DNA from: Bradyrhizobium sp. AZCC 1721 | GTDB taxonomy: Bacteria; Pseudomonadota; Alphaproteobacteria; Rhizobiales; Xanthobacteraceae | DNA: 64,000 bases | Assembly: GCF_036924715.1 (NCBI RefSeq) | Contig: NZ_JAZHSB010000001.1 | Location: 5,633,001-5,697,000, forward strand | Reading direction: 5' to 3' | Shown: positions 34,069 to 43,474 of the stretch, piece after piece | Numbering within the stretch: position 1 is the first letter of the stretch | Layout: each line of letters opens with the position of its first letter | Made by a program: the position numbers and the translations under genes | The notes under the pieces: model-generated | Seen by the model: only the letters and a program-made list of their open reading frames with translations | Told to the model about the DNA's origin: nothing | Databases searched by the model: none

Positions 34069-36771
34069 ATGTTCGACGACCCCTTCGTTTTCTTTTCGCT
34101 TGCGATCGCGATCGTCGCCCTGATCTTGGCGCGGAAGGCCATGAATCAGGTGGCGGAGTTACGCCAGCGCCTGGAGGCGATGCAGGCCACGCCGGCGGCC
34201 GCTGCTGCAGCCGTGCCTCCGCCCCTCACGCCATTCGAAGCCTTCGAGCAAAGCCTGCCGCCAGCTCCGAGCGGGGCCACACCGACGCCTCCGCCGATCG
34301 TTCCCGAGGCGGAATCCATCGCGTCCGCCGCCAGCCCTGAGGCGGCTGGGCAAGCCGCCGGCGGGGCACCGCCGCCGCCTCCATTGCCGCCGGCCGATCG
34401 CGGTTTCGAGGAAACCGTCGGCACGCGCTGGGTGGTGTGGATCGGCGGTCTGACGCTGGCGCTCGGCGGATTCTTCATGGTGCGCTATTCGATCGAAGCC
34501 GGTTTGCTCGGCCCTGGCGTGCGCACCATCCTCGGCGGCCTGTTCGCTCTGGCCTTGCTGCTTGCGGGCGAATGGACGCGGCGCAAGGAAAGCATTTCCA
34601 CGATCGACGCGCTACCGATCGCCAATATCCCGGCCATCCTGACCGCCGCCGGAACGGCGGTGGCATTTGCCACGGTTTACGCAGCCTATGCGCTGTACGG
34701 CTTCCTGGTGCCGGCGACCGCGTTCATCCTGCTCGGTCTGGTAGCGCTGGGCACGCTGGCCGCGGCGCTGCTGCATGGCCCGGCGCTGGCCGGCCTCGGC
34801 GTGGTCGGCGCCTTTGTGACGCCGGTCCTGGTCTCGTCCGACAAACCGGACTTCTGGGCGCTCTACATCTATCTCGCAATCGTCACTGCGGCAGCCTTCG
34901 GTCTGGCGCGCATCAGGCTGTGGCGCTGGCTCGCGGTCACCACGATCGCGTTTGCCCTGCTATGGACATTCCCCTGCCTGCAATGCGGCCCGTCGATGGT
35001 CGGCCCGCATGCGTTCCACGTGCTCGCCGGATTCATTCTCGCCGCGCTACTCGTGGTGTGCGGCTTCATGTTCGGCCCGCCCGCGGACGAAGGCCAGGTT
35101 GAGCCGATCTCGTCCGGCTCGCTTGCGGCCTATCTGCTCGGCGCGACCTTGATCGTGCTGAACGGTTTTCATGCCGACGCCGCGATGATCGTATTCGGGC
35201 TGCTGGTGGCCGGCAGCATCGCGGTTGCCTGGCGCAGCGATGCCGCCGCGGGTGCCGTCGGCGCCGCTGCTGCGTTGGTCTTCGTCGTGTTCGCCGAATG
35301 GGCCATTCGGGCCAATCCCGACATGCTGGTGCTGCCCGGCGGGCCGCTGCAAGGCATCGGGCCGACCGCCACGGACGGATCAGTGTCGCTGCATCTGATC
35401 TCGGCCGCGATCTTCGCGGCGGGCTTTGGCGTGGCGGGATTTTTCGCGCAGGGCCGCTTCGCGGGGCCGGTGATACCGGTGATCTGGTCGGCCGCGGCGG
35501 TGTTCACGCCGCTGGCGCTGTTGGTCGCACTCTACGCCCGCATTGCGCATCTCGACCGCTCGATTCCGTTTGCGATTCTCGCGGTAATGCTCGCCGCGGC
35601 CTATGCCGCTGCGACCGAGATACTCAGCAGGCGCGAGGATCGTCCGGGACTACAAGCCTCGATCGCGCTGTTTGCGACCGGCACCCTCGCAGCGTTGGCG
35701 CTGGCGCTGACCTTTGCGCTGGAAAAAGGCTGGCTGACGATCGCCCTGGCGCTGATGTCGGCAGGCACCGCCTGGATATCCACGCAGCGGCCGATTCCGT
35801 TCCTGCGTGCCCTCGCTGCCATCCTCGCCGGCATCGTCGTGCTGCGCATCGGCTACGAGCCGCGCATCGTCGGCCAGGCCGTCGGTACCACGCCGATCTT
35901 CAACTGGCTGTTGTGGGGCTATGGCATTCCGGCGGCATCATTCTGGGCCGGCAGCATCTTCCTGCGCCGCGGCGGCGATGACGCACCACTGCGCACGGTG
36001 GAATCGGCGGCGATCCTGTTCACGGTGCTGCTGGCGTTCATGGAAATCCGCCATGCCGTGAACAATGGCGACGTCTACCATGCGAGCGCCGACCTCACCG
36101 AAGTCGCGCTGCAGGTCTGCGTTACGCTCGCGATGGCGATCGGGCTGGAGCGGCTGCGCATCCGCACCGGCAGCATCATTCACAATGCCGGCGCGATCCT
36201 GCTGACGGCGTTTGCCGGCCTCGCGACGGTGTTCGGGCTGTTGCTGCTGGAGAACCCGATGCTGCGATGGATCGATGTCGGCGGCATTGTCATCAACCTT
36301 TTGCTGCTCGGCTATGCCCTGCCCGCGGTGCTCGCGCTGCTATTGTCCTATGCCGTCGCGGGTCGGCGGCCGGTCGCCTATGGCAACACGATCGCGGCGG
36401 CAGCGCTCGTTCTCGCGCTTGCCTATGTGACGTTCGAGATCAGGCGAATCTATCACGGTCCGGCGATTGCGGCCGGCCCGACCAGCGGCGCCGAGCAATA
36501 TACCTATTCGATCGCATATCTCGCCTTCGGCGTCGTCTTGCTCGGCATCGGTATTCTCTCCAACTCGCAGCGCGCGCGGCTGGCGTCCGCGGTGGTCATC
36601 GGACTGACGATCCTGAAAGCATTCCTGATCGACATGTCGGCACTGACCGGCGTCTATCGCGCGCTGTCCTTCATGTGCCTCGGCCTGGTGCTGGTGGCGA
36701 TCGGGTGGCTGTACCAGCGGATCCTGTTCCGCAGGCAAGCGGCAGCGCCGGCCGCGCCGACGGGAAGCTAG
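34069..36771 (+). CDS. DUF2339 polytopic membrane protein
   Basis: 900 residues. An N-terminal membrane anchor is followed by a short coiled-coil-like stretch (MNQVAELRQRLEAMQ), a Pro/Ala-rich linker (residues 40-115), the conserved entry segment TRWVVWIGGLTLALGG and then more than twenty hydrophobic helices to the end. The length and order are those of DUF2339 proteins, found widely and without an established role; envelope function is a guess. It starts with ATG 34069 after GGAGGCCCG. A small dyad AGAGGATGATCCTCT follows the stop. Confidence 0.88.
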   Translation: MFDDPFVFFSLAIAIVALILARKAMNQVAELRQRLEAMQATPAAAAAAVPPPLTPFEAFEQSLPPAPSGATPTPPPIVPEAESIASAASPEAAGQAAGGAPPPPPLPPADRGFEETVGTRWVVWIGGLTLALGGFFMVRYSIEAGLLGPGVRTILGGLFALALLLAGEWTRRKESISTIDALPIANIPAILTAAGTAVAFATVYAAYALYGFLVPATAFILLGLVALGTLAAALLHGPALAGLGVVGAFVTPVLVSSDKPDFWALYIYLAIVTAAAFGLARIRLWRWLAVTTIAFALLWTFPCLQCGPSMVGPHAFHVLAGFILAALLVVCGFMFGPPADEGQVEPISSGSLAAYLLGATLIVLNGFHADAAMIVFGLLVAGSIAVAWRSDAAAGAVGAAAALVFVVFAEWAIRANPDMLVLPGGPLQGIGPTATDGSVSLHLISAAIFAAGFGVAGFFAQGRFAGPVIPVIWSAAAVFTPLALLVALYARIAHLDRSIPFAILAVMLAAAYAAATEILSRREDRPGLQASIALFATGTLAALALALTFALEKGWLTIALALMSAGTAWISTQRPIPFLRALAAILAGIVVLRIGYEPRIVGQAVGTTPIFNWLLWGYGIPAASFWAGSIFLRRGGDDAPLRTVESAAILFTVLLAFMEIRHAVNNGDVYHASADLTEVALQVCVTLAMAIGLERLRIRTGSIIHNAGAILLTAFAGLATVFGLLLLENPMLRWIDVGGIVINLLLLGYALPAVLALLLSYAVAGRRPVAYGNTIAAAALVLALAYVTFEIRRIYHGPAIAAGPTSGAEQYTYSIAYLAFGVVLLGIGILSNSQRARLASAVVIGLTILKAFLIDMSALTGVYRALSFMCLGLVLVAIGWLYQRILFRRQAAAPAAPTGS

Positions 36772-36782
36772 AGGATGATCCT

Positions 36783-37016
36783 CTAACCGACGGATTCGGC
36801 GACGAGGCGAATCCTGAACACGGGCTTTTTGGCTTCGTCCAAAAGCTCCATCTGCCATTCGGCGTTCTGCTTCAGGCTGCGCGAAAGGCTGCCGAGAAGG
36901 TTACCGCAGACCTCGGTCATCTCGGCCCAGGCGGCCTCGCGGCTTTCGAATTCGGATCCCTGATCGGACGCGCCTGCGTAGCGACCGTGGCTGATCCGAA
37001 AAAAATACAGCGGCAT
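36783..37016 (-). CDS. Small conserved protein (DUF6894-like)
   Basis: 77 residues starting at MPLYFFRISHGRY. The opening PLYFF.. followed by an Asp/Glu-rich middle (DQGSEFESREAAWAEM) is typical of a small family very common in Bradyrhizobium and numbered in many paralogues. No function is known. The longer frame up to 37064 adds an unconvincing N-terminus. Confidence 0.75.
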   Translation of the reverse strand: MPLYFFRISHGRYAGASDQGSEFESREAAWAEMTEVCGNLLGSLSRSLKQNAEWQMELLDEAKKPVFRIRLVAESVG

Positions 37017-37172
37017 GATTGATCTCATGTGTTGGGCCGCCTCCCGGCCTTCTCTGCCGGTCACTTGGAACGAGATTCGCTACCAGGACATGAATGCGCC
37101 AGCCCGTATGACTACGGGTTCCCGTTGGCTGACAATGTGGGATTTGGCGGCGGCCGCAGGCGCAGTTTGCGA

Positions 37173-37790
37173 TCAATCAGTCGAGCGGCGCAACTCTGGG
37201 GCGCTCTCGGCCTTTGCGGGTTCGGGCTTCGCCTGCTCCACCTTCGGCTCGGATTTCACCGGCTCGAGTTTGGCGCTCTCGACCGCAGGCGTCTCGACCC
37301 GCGTCGTTACTTCGGCCCGTGCATCGACCGGCACACGCGACGGCTCCTCCCGACGATGCAGCGAGCGCGGTCGCGCCACGGAGCGCGCCATCAGCATCTG
37401 CGAGGCGCCCTGATGGCGGAAATCGCAATAGGCAAAGCCCATGCCCGAGACCGAGCCGCGGAACGAGCGATCATCACGCTTGTCGAGATTGAAGCACGGC
37501 TCGAACGGCAGTCCCTTGATCGAAGCGCAGACGGCCTGGCCGCGAATCTGCAGCGTGTTGCCGGGCAGGCGCACATGACGGATCGGGCCCGAGCCGCTGA
37601 ATTGGACGGAGCCGGCTGCGCCGAGATCGTCAAGGATGCGTCCAGCGCCGCGGGTGCCGTCAAAGCAGGTAAAGGCGAAAACCTTGCCGCTCACGAACCT
37701 GCGGGCCTCGTCGGCATTCATCATCCCGGCCAGCGCAGGAACGATCATCGCACTGGCCGTGACGGCCCCCAGAACCAAACGCGCAAGCAT
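37173..37790 (-). CDS. Secreted hypothetical protein
   Basis: 205 residues from MLARLVLG at 37790, a signal peptide ending near VPALAG. The mature domain (to about residue 130) has four Cys (TCFDG, VCAS, PCFN, YCDF) that could pair in the periplasm and the segment RRFVSGKVFAFTCFDGTRG. The last 70 residues are a low-complexity Glu/Lys/Pro/Val tail. I do not recognise a function. The upstream seven-codon extension to 37811 is unlikely. Confidence 0.78.
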   Translation of the reverse strand: MLARLVLGAVTASAMIVPALAGMMNADEARRFVSGKVFAFTCFDGTRGAGRILDDLGAAGSVQFSGSGPIRHVRLPGNTLQIRGQAVCASIKGLPFEPCFNLDKRDDRSFRGSVSGMGFAYCDFRHQGASQMLMARSVARPRSLHRREEPSRVPVDARAEVTTRVETPAVESAKLEPVKSEPKVEQAKPEPAKAESAPELRRSTD

Positions 37791-37900
37791 GCAGCTACTC
37801 CAACTTAACAAGAGCGCGGGCGCCCGCCTTTACCCGCTGCTTACCATACCAACCACCATGGCAACATTGGAGCAGGTTGGTTGGTAAAGTCTGAACACCG

Positions 37901-38887
37901 TTAGGGGATTTTTACCACGATTCGACCGCGGACCTTCCCTGCGAGGATTTCGGCGCCCGCGCCGATCACCTGGTCCAAACCGATTTCGTGAGTAATATCA
38001 GCTAGTTTTCCCTTATCCAGATCGCTGGCAAGGCGATTCCAGGCAAGCTTGCGCTGCTCGATCGGGCACATCACCGAGTCGATGCCGAGAAGGCACACTC
38101 CACGCAAAATAAACGGTGCGACGGAGGACGGCAAATCCATACCGGCGGCAAGGCCGCAGGCGGCAATGGCTCCGCCATATTTGGTCATCGACAGCAGGTT
38201 GGCGAGCGTGGTCGATCCGACGCTGTCGACGCCACCCGCCCAGCGCTCTTTCGCCAGCGGCTTGGCGGGACCTGCGAGCTCGGCCCGATCGATCACTTCG
38301 GCGGCGCCGAGGCCCTTCAGGTAGTCGGCCTCCGACATCCGCCCCGTGGACGCGATGACGTGATAGCCGAGTTTCGAGAGCACGGCTGACGCGACCGAGC
38401 CGACGCCGCCGGCGGCGCCGGTCACCACGATGGGACCGCTCTTCGGCGTCAATCCGTGTTTCTCCAGCGCCAGCACCGACAGCATCGCGGTGTAGCCGGC
38501 AGTGCCGATCGCCATCGCCTCACGCGTGGAGATGCCATCGGGCAGCCGCACCAGCCAGTCGCCCTTGACGCGCGCTTTTTCGGCATAGGCGCCAAGATGA
38601 GTCTCGCCCATGCCCCAGCCGTTGCAGACGACCTTGTCGCCGGTCTTCCACGCCGGATGCGAAGATTGTTCGACGGTACCTGCGAAGTCGATGCCGGCGA
38701 TCATCGGGAAACGCCGTACGACGGGAGCCTTGCCGGTGACGGCTAGACCATCCTTGTAGTTCAGCGTCGACCACTCGACGGCGACGGTGACATCGCCTTC
38801 CATCAGCTCGGCTTCGTCGAACTGCGTCAGCGCGGCGGTGGTGCCTTTATCGGCCTTGTCGATCCTGATGGCCTTGAACGTACCCAC
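37901..38887 (-). CDS. acuI: Acrylyl-CoA reductase-type MDR oxidoreductase (AcuI/YhdH)
   Basis: 328 residues from GTG 38887, chosen because GGGGAG stands seven bases upstream and the protein then begins MGTFKAIRI as in relatives; ATG 38947 overlaps the MFS gene. The MDR fold shows WSTLNYKDGLAVTG, PMIAGIDFAGTV and the NADPH loop VTGAAGGVGSVA. No catalytic zinc ligands of the classical alcohol dehydrogenases are present, which fits the zinc-free quinone oxidoreductase/AcuI branch. It reduces acrylyl-CoA to propionyl-CoA with NADPH in characterised members. Confidence 0.9.
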   Translation of the reverse strand: MGTFKAIRIDKADKGTTAALTQFDEAELMEGDVTVAVEWSTLNYKDGLAVTGKAPVVRRFPMIAGIDFAGTVEQSSHPAWKTGDKVVCNGWGMGETHLGAYAEKARVKGDWLVRLPDGISTREAMAIGTAGYTAMLSVLALEKHGLTPKSGPIVVTGAAGGVGSVASAVLSKLGYHVIASTGRMSEADYLKGLGAAEVIDRAELAGPAKPLAKERWAGGVDSVGSTTLANLLSMTKYGGAIAACGLAAGMDLPSSVAPFILRGVCLLGIDSVMCPIEQRKLAWNRLASDLDKGKLADITHEIGLDQVIGAGAEILAGKVRGRIVVKIP

Positions 38888-38930
38888 GGCAAACTCCCCG
38901 GACTTTTCTCTGTCAGGAGTGTTTACCGCA

Positions 38931-40181
38931 TCAGGCGGGTTGTGCAACCGGGCGCGCGACCGGCTGCTCGACGATCGGCAGGTTGATCAGCGCCGACAGC
39001 ACGCCGAACAGGATCGAGAGCCACCAGATCGGGGTGTAGGAGCCGAACTGCTCGAACACGATGCCGCCGAGCCAGACGCCGAGGAAACCGCCGACCTGAT
39101 GGCTGACGAAGGCAAAGCCGTACAGCGTTGCGAACCACTTTGTGCCGAACATCAGCGCCACCAGCGCCGAGGTCGGCGGCACCGTCGAGAGCCAGGTCAG
39201 GCCGCTGATGGCGCCGAACGCAATAGCCGAGAAGGTGGTGATCGGAAACGAGATGAAGGCGATGATCGACAGCGCTCGCGTGAAATAGATCAGCGACAGG
39301 ATATAGCGCTTCGGAAAATAGTTCTGTACCCAGCCGACGCTGAGCGAGCCGATGATGTTGAACAGGCCGATCGCCGCAATCACCCAGCCGCCGGTGGATG
39401 CGGGAATGCCGCGATCGACGAGATAGGCCGGCAGATGTACGGTGATGAAGGCGAGCTGGAAGCCGCAAGTGAAGAAGCCGAGCACCAGCAGCACGTAGGA
39501 GCGATGACCGAACGCTTCCGCCAGCGCGGTCTTGAAGGATTGCTGCTCGGCGGGCGGCGCATCGGCCGTTGTTGCGGCCGGTGGCGTTGCCAGCGCCAGC
39601 GACAGCGGCACGATAAGGAGCATCAATGCCGCAAATACAATGAGCGCTGCTTGCCAGCCGAACTGATCGATAACGGCCACGCCGAAGGGAGCGAACAGGA
39701 ACTGACCGAACGAACCAGCGGCCGTGCCGGCGCCGAGCGCGAAACCGCGCCGTTCCGGCGGCAACAGCTTGCTGAACGCTGACAGCACCAGGTTGAACGA
39801 CGAGCCTGACAAGCCGAAGCCGATCAAGACACCGGCACTAAGATTGAGCGACAGCGGCGTCGACGAATAGCGCATCAATAGAAGACCGGCGGCATAAAGA
39901 AGCGCGCCGATGACAATGACGCGCAGGATGCCGAAGCGATCGGCGATGGCGCCTGCGATCGGCTGCCCTAGCCCCCACAGCAGGTTCTGCAGTGCCAGCG
40001 CGAGGCCGAACACGTCGCGGCCCCAGGCAAACTCAGCGCTCATCGGTTGAACGAAAAAGCCGAGGCTGGAGCGCGGCCCGAAACTCAACAGCGCAATGAT
40101 GCAGCCGCAGATCATGATCACCAGCGGGGTGCGCCAGGTGCCGAGGCCGGAGGATGGACGAAGGTCGGTCGTTACAGCCAT
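38931..40181 (-). CDS. Major facilitator superfamily transporter
   Basis: 416 residues with about twelve transmembrane segments. The loop between helices 2 and 3 reads GAIADRFGILRVIV, the MFS motif A. The central cytoplasmic loop (TTADAPPAEQQSFKTALAEA) divides the two six-helix halves. The subgroup is close to the oxalate/formate antiporter-like and YhjX-type carriers by general look, but the substrate is not readable. It is 43 bases upstream of the AcuI-type gene on the same strand, so the two may be cotranscribed. Confidence 0.9.
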   Translation of the reverse strand: MAVTTDLRPSSGLGTWRTPLVIMICGCIIALLSFGPRSSLGFFVQPMSAEFAWGRDVFGLALALQNLLWGLGQPIAGAIADRFGILRVIVIGALLYAAGLLLMRYSSTPLSLNLSAGVLIGFGLSGSSFNLVLSAFSKLLPPERRGFALGAGTAAGSFGQFLFAPFGVAVIDQFGWQAALIVFAALMLLIVPLSLALATPPAATTADAPPAEQQSFKTALAEAFGHRSYVLLVLGFFTCGFQLAFITVHLPAYLVDRGIPASTGGWVIAAIGLFNIIGSLSVGWVQNYFPKRYILSLIYFTRALSIIAFISFPITTFSAIAFGAISGLTWLSTVPPTSALVALMFGTKWFATLYGFAFVSHQVGGFLGVWLGGIVFEQFGSYTPIWWLSILFGVLSALINLPIVEQPVARPVAQPA

Positions 40182-40379
40182 TTGCTTCCCCCTGGACCAA
40201 TCGGCGCCCGGGACGGCCCGAGCGAAACGTTACGGTGAGTTAATGCAGGTGCATGAAAACCCCAAGAGGGAGGGAGAGAAAAATTTTCCGCTGCAGGGCA
40301 GCTCTGCAAAATTGTCGAGGGCAATGAGTGCAATTTATTGAGCGGGGCACCTGGCAGAGATGCCGTCCCTGCGAACGCA

Positions 40380-40395
40380 CTAGGGCATCTACACG
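40380..40395. repeat. IS left inverted repeat
   Basis: CTAGGGCATCTACACG, exact inverse of the right end at 41850-41865. Confidence 0.9.
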
Positions 40396-40466
40396 TCTTG
40401 GGGACGCGACAGATTGACTCGGGGCGGCATGATGTGCGTTCGCCGCAGCGTTTTGTATGATTCTCT

Positions 40467-40498
40467 CTCTGGCGCTTTGATTCGAAGGAGCGCCAGAG
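40467..40498 (+). promoter_or_regulatory. Hairpin over the transposase ribosome binding site
   Basis: CTCTGGCGC (40467-40475) pairs perfectly with GCGCCAGAG (40490-40498), and the ATG at 40499 follows the stem directly. The loop and the 3' arm contain GAAGGAG. When a transcript enters from outside, the fold would hide the ribosome site; this is a known protective device in several insertion sequences. Function here is inferred. Confidence 0.6.
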
Positions 40499-40578
40499 AT
40501 GCAGCAGGAACCGGATTTGTCCCTGGGTAAGTTTGGAGACGTTCGCCTCGATAAAAGGGGGCGGCGCTTCTCCGGGCT

Positions 40579-41856
40579 ATGCTTTGCACGCGCAGTGTCT
40601 GTTTGCGCCAGATGGCGCAGGGCAACTGGGCCGCGAACATGGCGTTCTGGCGGTTTGTGAACAATCCGCAAGTCACGATCGACAAGCTGATTGAAGGCTG
40701 GAGCCTGCAGACGTCGATGGCGGTCAGCGGGCGTCATGTGCTGTCGATCCAGGACACCAGCGAGATCAACTTCCACACTCGTCCGGGACATCGGCGCGAC
40801 TTGGGCAAGGTCGGCAAAGGCAATGCTCGCGGCGTGCTGCTGCATGCCATGATGGCGGTCGATGCCGATAGCGGGGTCTGTCTCGGGCTCACCGGCGGTG
40901 AGGTGTGGACGCGCAAGCGCAAGGCCAGGATCGCTCACGAGAAGCGCGCCTTGGCCGACAAGGAATCGGCGCGCTGGGTGACGACGGCTAAGCAAGGCTG
41001 CGAGGTTCTGGTCGCTGCTCGTATGATCACCGTCGTCAACGACCGCGAGGGGGATTTCTTTGCTCACTGGTCGCTGACACCCGCTGACAATGTCCACCTC
41101 CTGTCGCGCGCCATGCACGACCATGCGCTGGTCGATGGCGGCACGCTTTATCAGGCGGTCGCGCGGGCCCGCTTCTGCGACAAGGCGGTGATCGATCTAC
41201 CAAAGCGAATGGATCGCCACGGTCGCCAGGCCCACCTCTCCATGCGCCTGGGAACCGTTGTGCTCAAACGACCGCAGCGCCCCGGCGTGAAAGACCTGCC
41301 ACAGGGCGTCAAAGTCAGCTTCGTGGAGGTCGTCGAGTTGCACCCCCCGAAGAGCGCCAAGCCCATTCATTGGTTGCTCCTGACCACTCATCCGGTCGTC
41401 ACCGCCGCCGATGCCTGGCGGATCGTCTCCTGGTACAAGCAGCGCTGGATCATCGAACAGCTCTTTCGCTCGCTGAAGAGCCAGGGTCTGCGCATCGAGG
41501 ATAGTCAGCTCGACAGCGCTGAAGGCCTGATCAAACTCGTGGCGATCGCCACCAGAGTAGCATGTATCGTCATCCAGCTCGTTCAAGCCCGCAATGGCGG
41601 CGAACAATTGCAGGTCGAATTTGTGTTCACGCCGGACGAGATCGAAGCGCTCAAGGCCATTAACAAAACCCTGAAAGGCCGCACCGAGCTCCAGAAGAAC
41701 CACCATCGCCCCAACACTGTCGCCTGGGCGGCATGGATCATCGCAAAGCTCGGCGGATGGACCGGTTACGCCTCTCATCGCCCACCTGGACCAATCACCT
41801 TCCACATGGGAATGGCTCGCTTCCAACTCCTCGTATATGGCCCGGCAAGCGTGTAG
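40579..41856 (+). CDS. IS4-family transposase (5' end frameshifted)
   Basis: 425 residues in this frame. The DDE catalytic features are IQDTSEINFH (first Asp), VNDREGDFF (second Asp) and the IS4 signature WYKQRWIIEQLFRSLKS, which carries Y-2-R-3-E-6-K. The natural start is ATG 40499 with an AAGGAG site: its first 23 codons (MQQEPDLSLGKFGDVRLDKRG) match the N-terminus of IS4 transposases, then the frame is lost. Reading one base back after AAAAGGGGG restores GAALLRAML and joins this frame. Either one G has been lost, or a -1 slip on the A/G run is used. As it stands the N-terminal part of the DNA-binding domain would be missing. Confidence 0.88.
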   Translation: MLCTRSVCLRQMAQGNWAANMAFWRFVNNPQVTIDKLIEGWSLQTSMAVSGRHVLSIQDTSEINFHTRPGHRRDLGKVGKGNARGVLLHAMMAVDADSGVCLGLTGGEVWTRKRKARIAHEKRALADKESARWVTTAKQGCEVLVAARMITVVNDREGDFFAHWSLTPADNVHLLSRAMHDHALVDGGTLYQAVARARFCDKAVIDLPKRMDRHGRQAHLSMRLGTVVLKRPQRPGVKDLPQGVKVSFVEVVELHPPKSAKPIHWLLLTTHPVVTAADAWRIVSWYKQRWIIEQLFRSLKSQGLRIEDSQLDSAEGLIKLVAIATRVACIVIQLVQARNGGEQLQVEFVFTPDEIEALKAINKTLKGRTELQKNHHRPNTVAWAAWIIAKLGGWTGYASHRPPGPITFHMGMARFQLLVYGPASV

Positions 41857-41865
41857 ATGCCCTAG
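41850..41865. repeat. IS right inverted repeat
   Basis: CGTGTAGATGCCCTAG, which includes the transposase stop codon TAG (41854-41856). Complement of the left end. Confidence 0.9.
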
Positions 41866-42033
41866 TTGCGTTCGCAGGGACCCATAACCACCAGCCTACA
41901 TTGTTGAAGCGCAGCCGTCGCTCCGAGTGCCCATTCCGCCGGCCGCGGCGTATGGGCCCCTGCGTTCGCAGGGGCGACAAGTTGAGGGGTCTCGCCTCTA
42001 TTCCGTCATCCTGCGTTCGCAGGGACGACATTT
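41866..42033. repeat. Family A palindromic repeats right of the IS
   Basis: Contains TGCGTTCGCAGGGACCCATA (41868 onward), GGGCCCCTGCGTTCGCAGGG (about 41953-41972) and TCCTGCGTTCGCAGGGACGA (about 42009-42028). This is three copies of the CCTGCGTTCGCAGG core in 170 bases, between the IS and the convergent wall-hydrolase gene. Confidence 0.8.
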
Positions 42034-42034
42034 G

Positions 42035-43474
42035 TTACCGCTTCGCGCTCGCCTGCTCGGCCGAGCTTTGCGCGGCTTCCGCGAGCTTGGCGGAGATCGC
42101 CGCGGTCTCGGCAGGCGTGCCCCAGCTCGGAGCGTCGCTGCCATTGCCCCAGGCGCGTGGCCGGTAGAAGGTGTGCACGCCGAACTTGTGCATCTTCTTC
42201 ATTTCATTGACCCAGGACGGCCGCACCCAATAGGCGTGGTAGTGCGTCGACTTGTCGACTTCCGGCAGCCAGAGCTGGCCATCGAGCATCGCCTTCGCGA
42301 TCTTCTTCGCCCGCTCCCACATGTCGGGCTCCCGAATGACATCCTTGTTGTTATCGCAGGCGAAGGTGAACTGGCACGCCAGATGGCGATGCTTGTTCTG
42401 GTAGACCACGCCGCACACGGTTTCGGGATATTTGCCGGAGAAGGCGCGGTTCAAAACCACCTGCGCCACCGCGATCTGGCCTCGCACCGCTTCGCCGCGG
42501 GCCTCGAAGTAGATCGCTTCAGCCAGGCACTTTTCCGACTTGGCGCGCGACTTCTCGTCAAACAGGCCGAGACGTTCGGCCGGCGTCTTGGCGTGCTGGT
42601 TGTCGGCGTTGACCTCGCCCTTCGGCGCGACGCTTTCGCCCATCTCGCCGGCTCGCACCGGACCATCGGCATCGACCGGCAGCGAGGCCATCATCTTCAT
42701 GTCGGGATCCGGATGCGCTGGTGGCATGACAATGACAGGCTCTTCGCCGGGCTGCCAGCGTTCGATGCTTTCGGGCGAGCCGAGCGAGGAGCCAAAGAAC
42801 AGGCTCGAGGTCTTGAAGGAGAAACCATCGCGCGGTGGCGTAGCCGCTTGCGGCGCGACCTTGAGATCGTCCTGCGGCTTGCTCTCAAGCGACAGCGACA
42901 TATCCAGTGGCGGAGCGTTCAGCGCGGCCTGCAGCTCGGGATCGAGCGGTACACGCTCGACGGGCGGCGGCGTCTCGGCAGTCTTGGCGCCCTTGACCGA
43001 TGCATTTGATGTCGCTGGATCCTCGATCGCCGGCGCTCGATCGGCAGGGCCAGTGGTCTCCACTGCCGGCGACGGCGGCGCGATGATAAGGCGGTCGCCC
43101 TTCAATGTGCGGTCGACCTTGGGGAAATCGGCGGCGTGATAGCGCGGCGATGGAGCGACCAGCGGATTGCGCGTCACCGAACCCGTGATGTCGATGCCCT
43201 GAGTGTCGAGACTTGCGAGACGGTAAGTCGCGGTCTGCGGCGACGAGGTTCCGATCGGGCGACCGAAGGAGAACGTCGCGACCTGGATGCCGGCGGAGGA
43301 GAACACGCGCTTCTGCCAGCGCTCGGCGACGCCCGGCTGGCGCGCCAGCAGCGAGGCGATATCCTGATATCCGATCTCGGTCGGCATCAAAGCGAAGACG
43401 CAGAGACCGAGACCGAAGGACGCGAACCGCGCGCCCTTCGGCTGGTTACGCAACACAAACATCGATACGCTCAC
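42035..43474 (-). CDS. Cell wall hydrolase with SleB domain
   Basis: 479 residues. An N-terminal membrane segment (about residues 18-34, ASFGLGLCVFALMP) anchors or exports the protein; a long low-complexity Pro/Ala region covers residues 100-330; the C-terminal SleB/hydrolase_2 domain has CLAEAIYFEARGE and GQIAVAQVVLNR with the catalytic Glu, then CQFTFACD. These enzymes act as lytic transglycosylases on peptidoglycan. The layout is usual for Rhizobiales, where such proteins are unrelated to sporulation. The final residues SSAEQASAKR are disordered. Confidence 0.9.
   Translation of the reverse strand: MSVSMFVLRNQPKGARFASFGLGLCVFALMPTEIGYQDIASLLARQPGVAERWQKRVFSSAGIQVATFSFGRPIGTSSPQTATYRLASLDTQGIDITGSVTRNPLVAPSPRYHAADFPKVDRTLKGDRLIIAPPSPAVETTGPADRAPAIEDPATSNASVKGAKTAETPPPVERVPLDPELQAALNAPPLDMSLSLESKPQDDLKVAPQAATPPRDGFSFKTSSLFFGSSLGSPESIERWQPGEEPVIVMPPAHPDPDMKMMASLPVDADGPVRAGEMGESVAPKGEVNADNQHAKTPAERLGLFDEKSRAKSEKCLAEAIYFEARGEAVRGQIAVAQVVLNRAFSGKYPETVCGVVYQNKHRHLACQFTFACDNNKDVIREPDMWERAKKIAKAMLDGQLWLPEVDKSTHYHAYWVRPSWVNEMKKMHKFGVHTFYRPRAWGNGSDAPSWGTPAETAAISAKLAEAAQSSAEQASAKR

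Larger units (their letters stand above)
40380..41865. mobile_element. IS4-family insertion sequence
   Basis: About 1486 bases bounded by inverted repeats: CTAGGGCATCTACACG at both ends is perfect for 16 bases and then extends imperfectly (TCTTG left, CTTG right). It contains one transposase gene. The flanks are the two halves of a family A palindromic repeat (CCCTGCGAACGCA at left, TGCGTTCGCAGGG at right), so the element jumped into a REP-like site. I see no clear direct target duplication. Confidence 0.9.
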
